Origin: Candidatus Korarchaeum sp.
GTDB lineage: Archaea; Korarchaeota; Korarchaeia; Korarchaeales; Korarchaeaceae
Length of the DNA stretch: 64,000 nucleotides
Reading direction: 5' to 3'
Assembly (NCBI GenBank): GCA_020833055.1
Contig: JAJHQZ010000002.1
Location: forward strand, 130,301 to 194,300
Positions 17,304 to 26,708 of the stretch are shown piece after piece (position 1 is the first letter of the stretch; the number at the start of each line of letters is the position of its first letter). The notes below the pieces were generated by a model. The model saw only the letters and a program-made list of their open reading frames with translations. It was not told the DNA's origin and searched no databases. A program made the translations under genes and the position numbers.

Positions 17304-17313
17304 ACTAAAAGTT
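17304..17313. promoter_or_regulatory. Shared TATA-like element of pyk and the nuclease-fold gene
   Basis: The CTAAAAGTT box is about 26 bp from pyk's ATG on one side and 25 bp from the GTG at 17333 on the other, so two divergent leaderless transcripts may use the same small AT-rich element. Confidence 0.4.
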
Positions 17314-17332
17314 ATTGATGCCATACTCGTGA

Positions 17333-17962
17333 GTGCCGAACGAGAGGGTTTTCAGATCAGATCTGAGGAAACTGGCCTCGAGATTAGAGGAGAAAGGGAT
17401 TGTTCCAAGCGGTAGGCTGGATCCCCTCATAAATAAGCTCTCCGATCTTCATAAGAGGGGATTAGTCAAGATAAATCATTCAGCTATGGAAATAGTGATT
17501 GCAGCTCATTTCATTTCAAAGGGATATGAGGTGGACGTTGAGGTCCCAATAAATGATCTGAAATGTGATCTTCTATGTTTAAATGATATTAAGGTGATAA
17601 TTGAGGTAGAAACTGGTTACGTTCCGCCTGAGCACGCTCTAGATCCCGATAACTTCTGCAGAGCTAGAATTGCGAGCAAGATAGCTAGGTACAGCATTCA
17701 CTCTGACAGGTTTTATTTAGCGGCTCCGCCCACATACCTAATGGAGATACCGACCTTCGTCCTACTGCCCCCCGATGAGAGGAATGAGGATGAGTTGATT
17801 AAGTGGAAATCGCTCCTGGATTCTTACTACACTAACCCCCCGATACCTCTGGAGATGTTGAGGATTTGCAAGCTCAATGGGATACTCATAACTTCTGTTG
17901 ATGATGGTAGGGTAACTGAATTGGGCCCATCCACATATCTGAGGCTCCTAAAGGGGATATGA
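17333..17962 (+). CDS. Uncharacterised protein with a possible PD-(D/E)xK nuclease fold
   Basis: The 209-residue protein starts at a GTG, with an in-frame stop immediately upstream. Residues about 75-90 read DLKCDLLCLNDIKVIIEVETG, where an Asp and a downstream E-x-E on successive beta strands resemble the D...ExK-type metal core of restriction-endonuclease-like folds; the final Lys is not evident. An N-terminal helical domain precedes it. This may be a nuclease or an inactive relative. I do not know the family name. It is a monocistronic gene, divergent from pyk. Confidence 0.7.
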   Translation: MPNERVFRSDLRKLASRLEEKGIVPSGRLDPLINKLSDLHKRGLVKINHSAMEIVIAAHFISKGYEVDVEVPINDLKCDLLCLNDIKVIIEVETGYVPPEHALDPDNFCRARIASKIARYSIHSDRFYLAAPPTYLMEIPTFVLLPPDERNEDELIKWKSLLDSYYTNPPIPLEMLRICKLNGILITSVDDGRVTELGPSTYLRLLKGI

Positions 17963-18053
17963 GGGGCTTTCGGGGGTTCCCGTGGAAACGGGAATCAGCC
18001 ACTCCTTGGAGCGCTGGTTTCAGAGGTCTCTCTGATCCCCCTCTCCCGGCCCC
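17963..18053 (+). ncRNA. Candidate structured RNA with a four-way junction
   Basis: This GC-rich 91-base stretch between two convergent genes folds into a closed multi-branch structure. The outer helix is GGGGC 17963-17967 with GCCCC 18049-18053. An internal loop follows, then GGGGG 17972-17976 with CCCCC 18037-18041. Inside are three hairpins: a perfect 7-bp stem 17977-17994 with a GGAA tetraloop, a stem 17996-18016 whose inner CTC/GAG closes a CTTG loop, and a 6-bp stem 18020-18035 with loop GTCT. The GGAA (GNRA) and CTTG loops are stable only when read on the plus strand, which sets the likely strand. It does not match tRNA, since it has no T-loop, and I do not recognise the class. A long terminator or convergent-gene buffer is the alternative. 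Confidence 0.5.
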
Positions 18054-18088
18054 AGTTAGCGTGAAGCACTGCCTAATAAACTTTCCCA

Positions 18089-18706
18089 TCAACTCAGCCT
18101 AGAGATGAGGACTTCCCTATTGAACTGATTTTGAATTTCCGTTCCCATCTTGATGATCTGGGGTCCGATGGATGAGAGGAGCCATGAGCCCTCTATCTGA
18201 GCTATCTTAGGCATTGACTCATGCCCCATGCGACTAAGAGCTTTAAGCGAGGATGTAGTTAGTACCTGCTCCCTCCTGAGGCCTAACCATATCTCCACCG
18301 CCTCCTCTACAGCATTCATGAGCTTTTCGGTCGGCCTCCCGATTGCGATTCCGGGGCATCTTGGATCTAAGTATATGTAGAATGTCCCCAGCTTACTGGA
18401 GAAAGCCGCTTCCTCCCTCCTCCCATATTCCGGGTTTTTGAAGATGTAGAATGGCCAGAGCTTGCATGCCCTCGGTTTCATACCGAGCATCTGCAGATAG
18501 CAGAGGTGGGAGCTCAGGAGGAAGGGGCAGCTCCTACCTTCCTTCCTCAGGAAGAACCTGTCCTTCCTGATCTCTACGTAATACCTCCCTAATTTCCTAG
18601 ATATCTCTAGGGCTTCATTGGGTCTCAGGGGCACCGAGAAGTGAGAGCAGCAGATCCCGCATGCATTACACTCGAAGGAATGGATGTAGCTCCACGGGAG
18701 GTACAT
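18089..18706 (-). CDS. YkgJ-family cysteine cluster protein
   Basis: A CNACGICC motif (CxxCxxCC) at residues 13-20 and later cysteines in CPF, CYL, CKLWPF and CPG match the zinc/iron-chelating YkgJ-type family (UPF0153). Members bind a metal or Fe-S centre, but their reaction is largely unknown. At 205 residues it is longer than minimal members, with a helical C-terminal half. A GGAGGT motif lies just upstream of the ATG. It may be in one unit with the membrane protein gene upstream. Confidence 0.75.
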   Translation of the reverse strand: MYLPWSYIHSFECNACGICCSHFSVPLRPNEALEISRKLGRYYVEIRKDRFFLRKEGRSCPFLLSSHLCYLQMLGMKPRACKLWPFYIFKNPEYGRREEAAFSSKLGTFYIYLDPRCPGIAIGRPTEKLMNAVEEAVEIWLGLRREQVLTTSSLKALSRMGHESMPKIAQIEGSWLLSSIGPQIIKMGTEIQNQFNREVLISRLS

Positions 18707-18778
18707 GCATACCTCCGATCGATCGAGCTTAATGGATTCTTAAGCTTTTCTATGAATTGCATTCAAAAAGGTGAGGAG

Positions 18779-19336
18779 TTATTTCGTCCTCGAGCCCCTC
18801 AAGAATGTAGTATGGGCCAAGTAGAAGTAGATGGATGGGAGGAAGATGAGGGGTCCGAGTATCGTAAGGAAGGAACATGTAAGGTTCGTTAAACATAGCG
18901 TGGATGGATACTTGTAGCCACCTCCCAGATAGATGGCTACTATTATCGCTAAGAGACCGGCTAAAGATATTATTATGTCCCCTGAGGAGCGGGGTCGAAT
19001 TCTCGGGCTCTCGAAATCGGAAGCCGCTGATACCACTACTAAAGTGCTGAACATACCGTATACATACCCCTCAATGACAGGATCCCCCGATACTATGAGG
19101 AGAAGTGAGACTACCACTGCTACTGACGGAAATATCAGGATGGCCAGCTCGCTAGCTCTCCTCGCGATACTCTCATCTACGGATTCCCTCACAAAAAGTA
19201 GTCGTATCGCTGGGAGGATAGGGAATAGTGAGTAGAGGAGAGGTGGCAATATATGGAATCCGAAATACCCGAGGATGAATAGTATCACAGCGATGATGGA
19301 TAATACGGCGAGCGTGAGTTTATTAAGGGAAGTCAT
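18779..19336 (-). CDS. Hypothetical multi-pass membrane protein
   Basis: The 185-residue protein has about six hydrophobic segments separated by short charged loops, including a cytoplasmic-looking RESVDESIARRASE loop near residue 50. No catalytic motif is recognised. The ATG has a GGAGGGG motif nearby and a TATATA-rich promoter about 30-40 bp upstream (19365-19376). Function unknown. Confidence 0.75.
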   Translation of the reverse strand: MTSLNKLTLAVLSIIAVILFILGYFGFHILPPLLYSLFPILPAIRLLFVRESVDESIARRASELAILIFPSVAVVVSLLLIVSGDPVIEGYVYGMFSTLVVVSAASDFESPRIRPRSSGDIIISLAGLLAIIVAIYLGGGYKYPSTLCLTNLTCSFLTILGPLIFLPSIYFYLAHTTFLRGSRTK

Positions 19337-19460
19337 GATAACCCCTCCTTTTTACGGGAAGTAAAAAATATATAAATTTGGGGGAGGGACTCCAATTTTT
19401 CAAACATATCCCATCTATTAAAAATGAATGTTCCAGATACGGAGGCTTCGAGCTGAAAAA

Positions 19461-20864
19461 TTAGGATAGGAGGAAAACTAAGTAATCCACCAGCCCAAGA
19501 CCGAGGACGACGGAGAGGATCCCAACTATCGCGAGTACGTATAGCTCAGGATCCTTTGAGCTCTCCCTAGCCCCCAGCTCAGGCGGGTTCGCGAAGTACA
19601 TGTACCTCAAAACCAATGCGTAATAACCTACGGATATCCCGCTGTTTATAACTCCCAGCAAGGCTAGCCATGGAGCTATGTCCATCACTGAGAAGAAGAT
19701 GTACATGAACTTGCTCCAGAAACCTATCAAGGGCGGCATACCCATGAGGCTCAATATTAGTATCGTGATCATTGATCCCGATAGCCTCATGATCCTCCCG
19801 GATCCCTTGAGCCCATCTAGAGTGAGCTCGAAGCCCTTCCTACTAAAGTAGCCGAGTCCCACGAATATCCCTATCTTAGCGAGCACATAAGTAGTTACCT
19901 GCAGCCCTATGGCTTGAAGAGCTAATTTCGTGGAGCCCAGGGCTGCGAAAGCTATAAGGAAGTACCCTGCTTGAGCTATGCTTGAGTACGCCATCATCCT
20001 CTGGACGTTCCTCTGGACAAGGGCAGCTAGATTCCCATAGAACATCGTGAGTATAGATAGGATAGCCATCGCTGCGAACCAGTAATCACTTATAGCCGGA
20101 ATTAGAGGTTGCAGAACTCTTATGAATGCTCCTATACTTATGAGCTTCACTACCCCTGAGACGAATGAGACTAAGAGTGGATTAGCGCCGCCGTAGACAT
20201 CTGGCAACCAAGCGTGGAAAGGGAAGACTCCCATCTTGAACCCTACTGCAGCTACTAATATGAGGACCCCTAGCACTAATATTTCCCTGAGTTGAGTCGC
20301 TACATAGCTTAACTGAATTAATTGGCTCTCCCTCGTCACCCCGAGGACGAGAGCGAAGCCGAAGATGAGGAGGGAGGATGAAGCCACGCCCATCAGGGAG
20401 TACTTAACGGAGGCCTCGAGGGATGCCTCATCCTTCCTCATGCCCACTATGACGTAGGAGGCTACAGCGACTAGGGCCCAGGAAGCTATGACTACGGAAG
20501 CGTCATTAGCGTAGAGGATGAAGAGGACTCCGAGTAGGGAGAGCAGGATGAGGGAGTAGAGGCTAGGAGCCGTGCTCCAGTCCTTAGCTTGAGATAGTGA
20601 GGCCAGCACAACTAAGAAGGAGCCGAAGGCTGCTATGGATGCTATGTAGGTCGATAGGGGATCTACCCTTATGAGTCCGCTGAACATAACCCCGCTCTCC
20701 CTCATGAGGAGAGCTAGGAGGATCATAGATGCTGCTGTAGATATTAGAGCTATGTAAGGGCCTGTCCTCACTCCTTTAAGGTAATCTATAGCCGGTATTA
20801 TGAGGCCAGCGGCTGAGAGGATCGCGAATATCGACCACATTATGAGCTCCATCATCCCACCCAC
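19461..20864 (-). CDS. nuoN: NADH-quinone oxidoreductase-type subunit N (antiporter-like)
   Basis: A proton-pumping membrane-arm subunit of complex I with about 14 hydrophobic segments in 467 residues. It carries the antiporter-family core (VGFKMGVFPFHAWLPDVYGGA, then QRNVQRMMAYSSIAQAGY), including the conserved lysine in helix 7 and the broken-helix histidine region. It is the last gene of the nuo operon, overlapping nuoL by 13 bases. Of the three antiporter-like subunits here its H-A-W-L-P-D-V-Y motif is the NuoN type. Confidence 0.9.
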   Translation of the reverse strand: MGGMMELIMWSIFAILSAAGLIIPAIDYLKGVRTGPYIALISTAASMILLALLMRESGVMFSGLIRVDPLSTYIASIAAFGSFLVVLASLSQAKDWSTAPSLYSLILLSLLGVLFILYANDASVVIASWALVAVASYVIVGMRKDEASLEASVKYSLMGVASSSLLIFGFALVLGVTRESQLIQLSYVATQLREILVLGVLILVAAVGFKMGVFPFHAWLPDVYGGANPLLVSFVSGVVKLISIGAFIRVLQPLIPAISDYWFAAMAILSILTMFYGNLAALVQRNVQRMMAYSSIAQAGYFLIAFAALGSTKLALQAIGLQVTTYVLAKIGIFVGLGYFSRKGFELTLDGLKGSGRIMRLSGSMITILILSLMGMPPLIGFWSKFMYIFFSVMDIAPWLALLGVINSGISVGYYALVLRYMYFANPPELGARESSKDPELYVLAIVGILSVVLGLGLVDYLVFLLS

Positions 20865-22924
20865 ATCACCAACAGCAACACCAATAGGAGGCCCAAGACG
20901 AATATCGTGAGATAGTGGTTCACCAGCCCTGTCTGAATCCTCCTGAAGAAGGATCCGAGGGAGGTGAATCCTCTCACGACCCTCTCATGGTAGGTATCAT
21001 CCACTACCTCCGTCTCGAAGTACTTGAAGCCGAAGTAACTGAGCCACTCCGTGAGCTTTGGTATTAGGGTATGGTAGAACCCATCTATTATCAGCGAGTC
21101 GAAGTACTTGAAGACGTTCCTGGACAGCCAGGAGAAGGATCCCACTATCGCTTTGTAATATAGGGCATTTATGTACCACCTATCGTAGAGGAAGTCGTGA
21201 ATAGCCTTCCCAAGAGAGCTGCTCCTCATCGAGGATATACTTCTGAGACCTCCCTCAGTCAAGTAGAGGGATAGAGCCACTATTATGCCCAAGGAGACGA
21301 TGCTTAGGGATGATATCAGGAGCTCTGGATCCAAGTGCAGCTCCGGATGGAACTCCTCATGAATCCCTATGACTCTCATCACCATCCCGGAGAGTAAGCT
21401 AGTCCCTAGGATGGGCCAGAGCATCCCTAGGAGGAAGGATATTAGAGCTAAGATCAGGTAGGGAAGTAGCATTATGGGATGGGCTTCGTGAGCGTGATGG
21501 GCTCTCCCGATTATGAAAGTCCTTATCAATAGTCTGGTGGAGTAGAAAGCAGTGAGGCCAGCTGTTATGAGGCCTAGAATGTAAGCGATGTATATCCCGG
21601 AGTCCTTAGCCACTTCTAGCACCATGTCCTTCGTCCAGAACCCCATGAATGGTGGTATTCCCATTAAACTCAGGGCAGCGAGGCTAATGGATAGGAAGGA
21701 CCATCTCATGAACTTCCAGAGGCCGCCCATATCGTCTATGAACCTAGAGTGCACGGCATGTATCATCGCACCAGCTACGAGGAAGAGGGATGCTTTGAAT
21801 ATAGCGTGACTCATAAGATGGGAGAAGCCGGCTAGGAAGCCCAATGGAAACTCTGTTATTAGGCCAGCAGCCCCTAAAGCTAGGAACATGTAACCGAGTT
21901 GAGATGCAGTTGAGAAAGCCAATATTAGCTTCAACTCCCTCGAGACTAGAGCTTGCGATGCCATCAGGAACGCTGTGAATGCCCCTATTATAGCTACAAC
22001 TGAGAAGAAGCCATGGACTTGACTCTCAGCTATGGGGACTTCGTGAGCAGCTAGCACGAATATGGGGGAGAACCTGAGCAAGAAGTAGACTCCGGCTTTC
22101 ACCATAGTCGCTGCGTGTATTAAAGCGCTGACTGAAGTCGGGCCTGTCATAGCTGTAACTAACCACTCGTGGAACGGGAATTGAGCTGATTTAGCGAAAG
22201 CCCCCAGGGAGAATATCAGTAGGAAGGGGAGGAGCAGGCCTCTCTCAGCCATAGGTCCAGCCCAATCAGCGACCCTCTCCGAGATTTCTATTATTGAGAA
22301 GCTCTTAGTGAAGTAGTAGAGGACCCCTATCCCGGCTATGAAGCCGACATCCCCTAACCTCGTGAAGACTATTGCTCTGAGCCCGCTGTGGCTCGGTGTG
22401 AACCACATCGGGGTTCCGAAAGCCTTCCTCCCTATATCTCCGACGCATCTCTCCTCCTCATCAGTGTACCAGTGGCCTATGAGGGCGTAAGAAGCTAATC
22501 CAGTTCCCTCCCATCCCAGGAACATGGTAATTAAATTATCGGCCAGGACCAAGAGGAGCATGCTACCGACGAAGAAATCGAAGAAGAACCAGTATCTCGT
22601 TAGCCCTGGGTCCCCTTCCATATACTTCAGGCTGTAAGCAGCTATTAAGAAGCTCAACCATGAGACTATCAGCGACATGAACCCACTCAATGAATCCACG
22701 TAAGTCCCAAGGGATATTCCCAGCGATGGTACCCATTGATAGCTCATGTGAATGGGCTCCCCGGCCCTAAGGAATTCCTGAAGTGAGAGAGTGGAGAAGA
22801 GGGCCGAGGCTAGTATCGCTAGTACGGCTATTATGTCCCTCGCCTTCCCCCTCAGGATCAGGGAGAGCAGAGCGCCGATGAAGGGGAGGGACCAAGTCAG
22901 GAGGGCGTAATCCATAGCTTTCAC
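20852..22924 (-). CDS. nuoL: NADH-quinone oxidoreductase-type subunit L
   Basis: The largest membrane-arm subunit (690 residues). It has the FLGWEGTGLASYALIGHWY segment, the QFPFHEWLVTAMTGPTSVSALIHAATMVKAG core and a long C-terminal lateral-helix region ending in a final transmembrane helix. It pumps protons (or sodium) coupled to quinone reduction. It overlaps nuoM by 4 bases and nuoN by 13, in the order A-B-C-D-H-I-J-K-M-L-N. Confidence 0.93.
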   Translation of the reverse strand: MKAMDYALLTWSLPFIGALLSLILRGKARDIIAVLAILASALFSTLSLQEFLRAGEPIHMSYQWVPSLGISLGTYVDSLSGFMSLIVSWLSFLIAAYSLKYMEGDPGLTRYWFFFDFFVGSMLLLVLADNLITMFLGWEGTGLASYALIGHWYTDEEERCVGDIGRKAFGTPMWFTPSHSGLRAIVFTRLGDVGFIAGIGVLYYFTKSFSIIEISERVADWAGPMAERGLLLPFLLIFSLGAFAKSAQFPFHEWLVTAMTGPTSVSALIHAATMVKAGVYFLLRFSPIFVLAAHEVPIAESQVHGFFSVVAIIGAFTAFLMASQALVSRELKLILAFSTASQLGYMFLALGAAGLITEFPLGFLAGFSHLMSHAIFKASLFLVAGAMIHAVHSRFIDDMGGLWKFMRWSFLSISLAALSLMGIPPFMGFWTKDMVLEVAKDSGIYIAYILGLITAGLTAFYSTRLLIRTFIIGRAHHAHEAHPIMLLPYLILALISFLLGMLWPILGTSLLSGMVMRVIGIHEEFHPELHLDPELLISSLSIVSLGIIVALSLYLTEGGLRSISSMRSSSLGKAIHDFLYDRWYINALYYKAIVGSFSWLSRNVFKYFDSLIIDGFYHTLIPKLTEWLSYFGFKYFETEVVDDTYHERVVRGFTSLGSFFRRIQTGLVNHYLTIFVLGLLLVLLLVMWVG

Positions 22925-24444
22925 CCTAGCAGGGAGCTCAATGACCTTACCATCGGATCTATCAGGAGCTGAGGTACCAAGAAGAGCAGTAAGCCCATGG
23001 CCGCTATAACTATCATTGGCAGTAAGAGGTCGTAACCAGCTTCCTTAGCGTGCTCAGATGCCTCTGATTCTTGGCCGAAGAAGATCCTCCTCATCGTCAC
23101 GAAAGAATATGCTGTTGACAATCCTATGCCAACTAGGAGAAGCGATACTATCAGAGTGAATTGGCCTATCCTCATCGCTAGATCTGAGACGCCAGCCAAT
23201 ATGAGTATCTCGCTCCAGAGGCCCAAGGATGGCGGTACCCCTGTTATGTGCATGAACCCTATTAACGCTAGAGCCGCTGTAATTGGCATCTTAGTTGCCA
23301 GGCCTCCCATCTTTGAGATGCTCCTGAGACCGTGGAGTTGAGTTATCAGGACTCCCGCTGTTGCGAAGAGAAGTGCTTTGCCCACAGCGTGAGCAGCGTA
23401 ATGGAGGAGGGCGCCCGCCATCCCCATGGAGGTGACGCTAGCTATACCCATCAGCAGGTACCCCATCTGGGAGACGCTGGAGTAAGCCAGGAACCTCTTG
23501 AAGTCATCTTGAGCTAGAGCCATCAGACCTCCATAGATTATCGTGAGCAGAGCTAGCCCTAGGAGATAGGGGGATATGGAAGCGAAATCCGATGGGAATA
23601 GGACGTAAGCTATCCTTATGAGCGCATAACCAGCTATCCCTATCAAGTTCGGGGAAAGGAGAGCTGATACAGGCGTTGGAGCCTCAGCATGGGCATAGGG
23701 CAGCCATATATGGACCCCGAAGACTGCCATCTTCACGAAGAGACCTATTAGGATCGCTATGAAGACTGACATCCTCATCGCTTCCGGCAGGAGTTCACCT
23801 AAGCCCATATTGGCCACTCCCTTAATCGGGTTGAAGAAATCGAAAGTCCTAGCATTGAGTCCGAGTAAAAGGACTCCTATCAGAAATGCTAAAGCCCCTA
23901 CATGCGTCCAGATTAAGTAGAGGAGGGCTATCCTCTCCCTCCTACCGTAACCGTAGAAAGCTATGAGGAGGAAGCTGGGGAGGAGTGAGACCTCTAAGAA
24001 GAGGTAGAATTCCACTAAGTTAGTCGATAGGACAGTTCCCATCATAGCGGCTGAGAACATAACGTAAAGCATGAAGTATATACCCCAGCTAGCCGGTCTC
24101 TGCCCTTCCCTCTCCATCTCCTCGAACCTGTGCTCCATGTACCTCAGCGAGTAGATCGATATCATAGAAGTGACGACACCTATCGAGAGAGCTACTGGAG
24201 CCGATATCGGATCTAAGAGCATAGAGAAGTTCCCTAGCGTGGGATTAGATAGTACTACGGGATCTAAGACAGGTTCCCTCAATCCTGATATGAAGGAGAG
24301 CCATATCACGGCTGCGAGCGGTATCAGGAGAAGTATCGTGGATATTATAGTGAGCTCCCTCTTCCCCTTCAAAAACGGGAGGAATAGGGAGGCTAGTATG
24401 GGTATAACTACTGAGAGGAATAATACCGGGACATTCAGGATCAT
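22921..24444 (-). CDS. nuoM: NADH-quinone oxidoreductase-type subunit M
   Basis: A 507-residue antiporter-like subunit. It has the FYLFLEVSLLPSFLLI glutamate helix, VKMAVFGVHIWLPYAHAEAPTPVSALLSP and FKRFLAYSSVSQMGYLLMG, all diagnostic of NuoM/ND4. It begins 4 bases after nuoK ends and overlaps nuoL by 4 bases. It forms part of the membrane arm. Confidence 0.93.
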   Translation of the reverse strand: MILNVPVLFLSVVIPILASLFLPFLKGKRELTIISTILLLIPLAAVIWLSFISGLREPVLDPVVLSNPTLGNFSMLLDPISAPVALSIGVVTSMISIYSLRYMEHRFEEMEREGQRPASWGIYFMLYVMFSAAMMGTVLSTNLVEFYLFLEVSLLPSFLLIAFYGYGRRERIALLYLIWTHVGALAFLIGVLLLGLNARTFDFFNPIKGVANMGLGELLPEAMRMSVFIAILIGLFVKMAVFGVHIWLPYAHAEAPTPVSALLSPNLIGIAGYALIRIAYVLFPSDFASISPYLLGLALLTIIYGGLMALAQDDFKRFLAYSSVSQMGYLLMGIASVTSMGMAGALLHYAAHAVGKALLFATAGVLITQLHGLRSISKMGGLATKMPITAALALIGFMHITGVPPSLGLWSEILILAGVSDLAMRIGQFTLIVSLLLVGIGLSTAYSFVTMRRIFFGQESEASEHAKEAGYDLLLPMIVIAAMGLLLFLVPQLLIDPMVRSLSSLLG

Positions 24445-24448
24445 GATT

Positions 24449-24760
24449 TTACCCCCTGAATCTCCTCAACTCGTACGTATCCAGGGTCCCCCTCATCCTG
24501 AACATCATTATAGCTATCGAGACTATGACACCGACCTCCGCGGCCGATAGGGATATCGATATTATAGCGATAGCCCCTCCTATCGGCCCGTAACTCGCAT
24601 CCAAGGAGGCTAGGGAGAGGAGGGACAGAAGGGCTGCATTAAAAATTATCTCGGCTGAGAGGAGCATCCTTATCATATTCCTCCTAGTCAGGAGACCGTA
24701 TATACCGAAGGACAGGAGAACGGCTGATAATATGAGGTACCAATATGCTTCCATAATCAC
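24449..24760 (-). CDS. nuoK: NADH-quinone oxidoreductase-type subunit K
   Basis: A 103-residue, three-helix subunit with the family pattern IYGLLTRRNMIRMLLSAEIIFNAALL (conserved Glu in helix 2) and a second acidic residue in AAEVGVIVSI. It sits at the interface between the Q-module and the antiporter subunits. The ATGA overlap with nuoJ shows coupled translation. Confidence 0.9.
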   Translation of the reverse strand: MIMEAYWYLILSAVLLSFGIYGLLTRRNMIRMLLSAEIIFNAALLSLLSLASLDASYGPIGGAIAIISISLSAAEVGVIVSIAIMMFRMRGTLDTYELRRFRG

Positions 24761-25239
24761 ACCTCCCTTCTAGCTAGAGTTATCGCTTCGATGAGGGTCG
24801 TAACTAATGCGAGAGTCGCTATGAGGAGGGCCAACCAGTACCTCTCTATCAGGAGGGATGTGAGGCCCCTGAACTCCAAGTAGAATGAGGGCCTCCCTAT
24901 CGGAACCATGAGGATGCTTGAGAGAACTAGAATCATAAGCACTATGGAAGCGACTGCTAGAGCCCTTATCCCGGGCTCTACTGTGGGAGCTTCCCTCATC
25001 ATAACGAGCGAGAACAGTATGAAAGTGACAGCTGCGCCTACGTAAACGACTAGATGGAATAGAGCTATTATGGGGAAGCCCAAGAGAGTGAACAATATGG
25101 AGTTAGCTATACCGAGCATAGAGAGGAAGAAAGCCGAGTAAACTATGGATCTGTGGAAGACTATCAGTGCTGAGGATATTAAAGCTAGAGCCGAGGATAG
25201 GAGGAATATCATAAAGTTAGGATCGATCTGAAGGTTCAT
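24757..25239 (-). CDS. nuoJ: NADH-quinone oxidoreductase-type subunit J
   Basis: A 160-residue, five-helix membrane subunit. The VVYVGAAVTFILFSLVMM segment corresponds to the ND6/NuoJ helix with the conserved Tyr-Val-Gly-Ala that undergoes a pi-bulge change in complex I. It overlaps nuoI by 23 bases and nuoK by 4. Confidence 0.88.
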   Translation of the reverse strand: MNLQIDPNFMIFLLSSALALISSALIVFHRSIVYSAFFLSMLGIANSILFTLLGFPIIALFHLVVYVGAAVTFILFSLVMMREAPTVEPGIRALAVASIVLMILVLSSILMVPIGRPSFYLEFRGLTSLLIERYWLALLIATLALVTTLIEAITLARREV

Positions 25240-25714
25240 ATACTATCCCCCTCCTCTCATCCAATATCGCTTTAACCTTCCTGGGCTCCCTATCGTAAAC
25301 GGGCTTGGGGACGCCCTTACTGAACTCCTGGGGAGGATATATCTGCTCCTCGTACGTGTAATAAGCTACATCGTGAACCTTCGTGAACCTCAATGAGTTA
25401 GTAGGACATATATCCACGCAGAAACCGCAGAAAACGCACCTAGTATAATTTATCCCGGGCCTCTTAACGACCTTCCCCTCCCTCTCAGATTCCTCCTTGG
25501 ATACGTACATCTTCATGGCATCAGCCGGACATACCATAGCGCAGAGGGAGCACTTTATACAGGAATCCCAATCGTACTCTATCATCCCCCTGTAATTCTC
25601 TGGAAGGTCCTCTATCTCATCAGGGTACATTATAGTCAATCTAGGCCCTAAGAAGAGGTACTTCATCCCGGTGAATATCGCCCTGAGATGCCTAAATGTC
25701 CTCTCAACTTGCAA
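25217..25714 (-). CDS. nuoI: NADH-quinone oxidoreductase-type subunit I (two [4Fe-4S])
   Basis: A ferredoxin-like subunit carrying clusters N6a and N6b. Two motifs CIKCSLCAMVCPADAM (near 52-67) and CVFCGFCVDICPTNSL (near 93-108) hold eight cysteines. The N-terminus contains the amphipathic helix that touches the membrane arm. With NuoEFG absent, NuoI is the natural entry point for electrons, possibly from reduced ferredoxin; this is inference from gene content. Confidence 0.93.
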   Translation of the reverse strand: MQVERTFRHLRAIFTGMKYLFLGPRLTIMYPDEIEDLPENYRGMIEYDWDSCIKCSLCAMVCPADAMKMYVSKEESEREGKVVKRPGINYTRCVFCGFCVDICPTNSLRFTKVHDVAYYTYEEQIYPPQEFSKGVPKPVYDREPRKVKAILDERRGIVYEPSDRS

Positions 25715-26708
25715 ACCTCACACCTCCCATTATCAGGACTAATGATAGCAGGATGGACAGTATGGATAGGGGGAAAGCTATCCTCCATCCTATGTTCACA
25801 GCTTGATCTATCCTGAACCTCGGATAGACAGCCCTGAGGAAGGCTCCGAAGGCTACTAATATGAATGCCTTCAGGAATAGCAAGCCTCCGGAGATGAAGG
25901 GATCTGGGGACGGGGATGGGTTCCAACCACCTAAGAAGAGTATTGAGTAGATCAAGCTCAATACGTATAGCTTTATGTAAGATGCACCCATCACCAATCC
26001 ATAGATTATCCCACTGTACTCAGTGTAAGGCCCCGCTACTATCTCGCTCTCAGCCTCTGGTATCTCGAACGGGAACTTAGATGTAGACATGTAAATCAAT
26101 ACTAGCATGTTGGCTGCAGCTATCGGGTTCAGGAAGACCCCCCATATCCTTCTCTGGGCTTCAGCTATCTCAACGAGGTCCAGCGAGTTGTAGAGTACGG
26201 CCATAGAGAGGGCGGAGAGGAATATCGGTGTCTCATATGAGGTCACTAGATAGCCCTCTCTAACGCTCCCTATCAGCGAGAACTTATTGTTACTAGCCCA
26301 TCCCATTATCAGAGTGAAGATAGGGGCTAACGTCGTCAGGGCGAGGGCTATTAAGAGGGAGAGGTCACTCCTGAAAGCGTAGTATGTGGGGCTGATCGGT
26401 ATTATGATTAAGGGGAGGTAAGCTAGGCCGAAAAGGAAGGCAGGGGTTAATAAGAAGGCCGCTTTATCCACTTCCTTAGGTATTATCGGTTCTTGGAAGA
26501 GGTACCTGAGTAAATCAGCTACAGTCTGTATAACTCCTCCCAAGGGTTTCAGTACGTAGAGCGGACCGTATCTGAGCTGCACTTTAGCTGCTATCTTCCT
26601 CTCGAGCCATATTATTATGAGCAGCAGGACGAAGGCAGCTATAAGACCAGGGAAAACCAAGGGAATGAATATATATGGCTGTAATAAGAGATCGATTATG
26701 CTCATCAT
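25704..26708 (-). CDS. nuoH: NADH-quinone oxidoreductase-type subunit H
   Basis: A 334-residue quinone-tunnel subunit with about eight helices. It has the conserved WLERKIAAKVQLRYGPLYV segment (WxERKxxxxxQxRxGP), AEAQRRIWG and KFPFEIPEAESEIVAGPYTEYSGI. These are diagnostic for NuoH/ND1 rather than hydrogenase subunits. It overlaps nuoD by 4 bases and nuoI by 11. Confidence 0.94.
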   Translation of the reverse strand: MMSIIDLLLQPYIFIPLVFPGLIAAFVLLLIIIWLERKIAAKVQLRYGPLYVLKPLGGVIQTVADLLRYLFQEPIIPKEVDKAAFLLTPAFLFGLAYLPLIIIPISPTYYAFRSDLSLLIALALTTLAPIFTLIMGWASNNKFSLIGSVREGYLVTSYETPIFLSALSMAVLYNSLDLVEIAEAQRRIWGVFLNPIAAANMLVLIYMSTSKFPFEIPEAESEIVAGPYTEYSGIIYGLVMGASYIKLYVLSLIYSILFLGGWNPSPSPDPFISGGLLFLKAFILVAFGAFLRAVYPRFRIDQAVNIGWRIAFPLSILSILLSLVLIMGGVRFAS

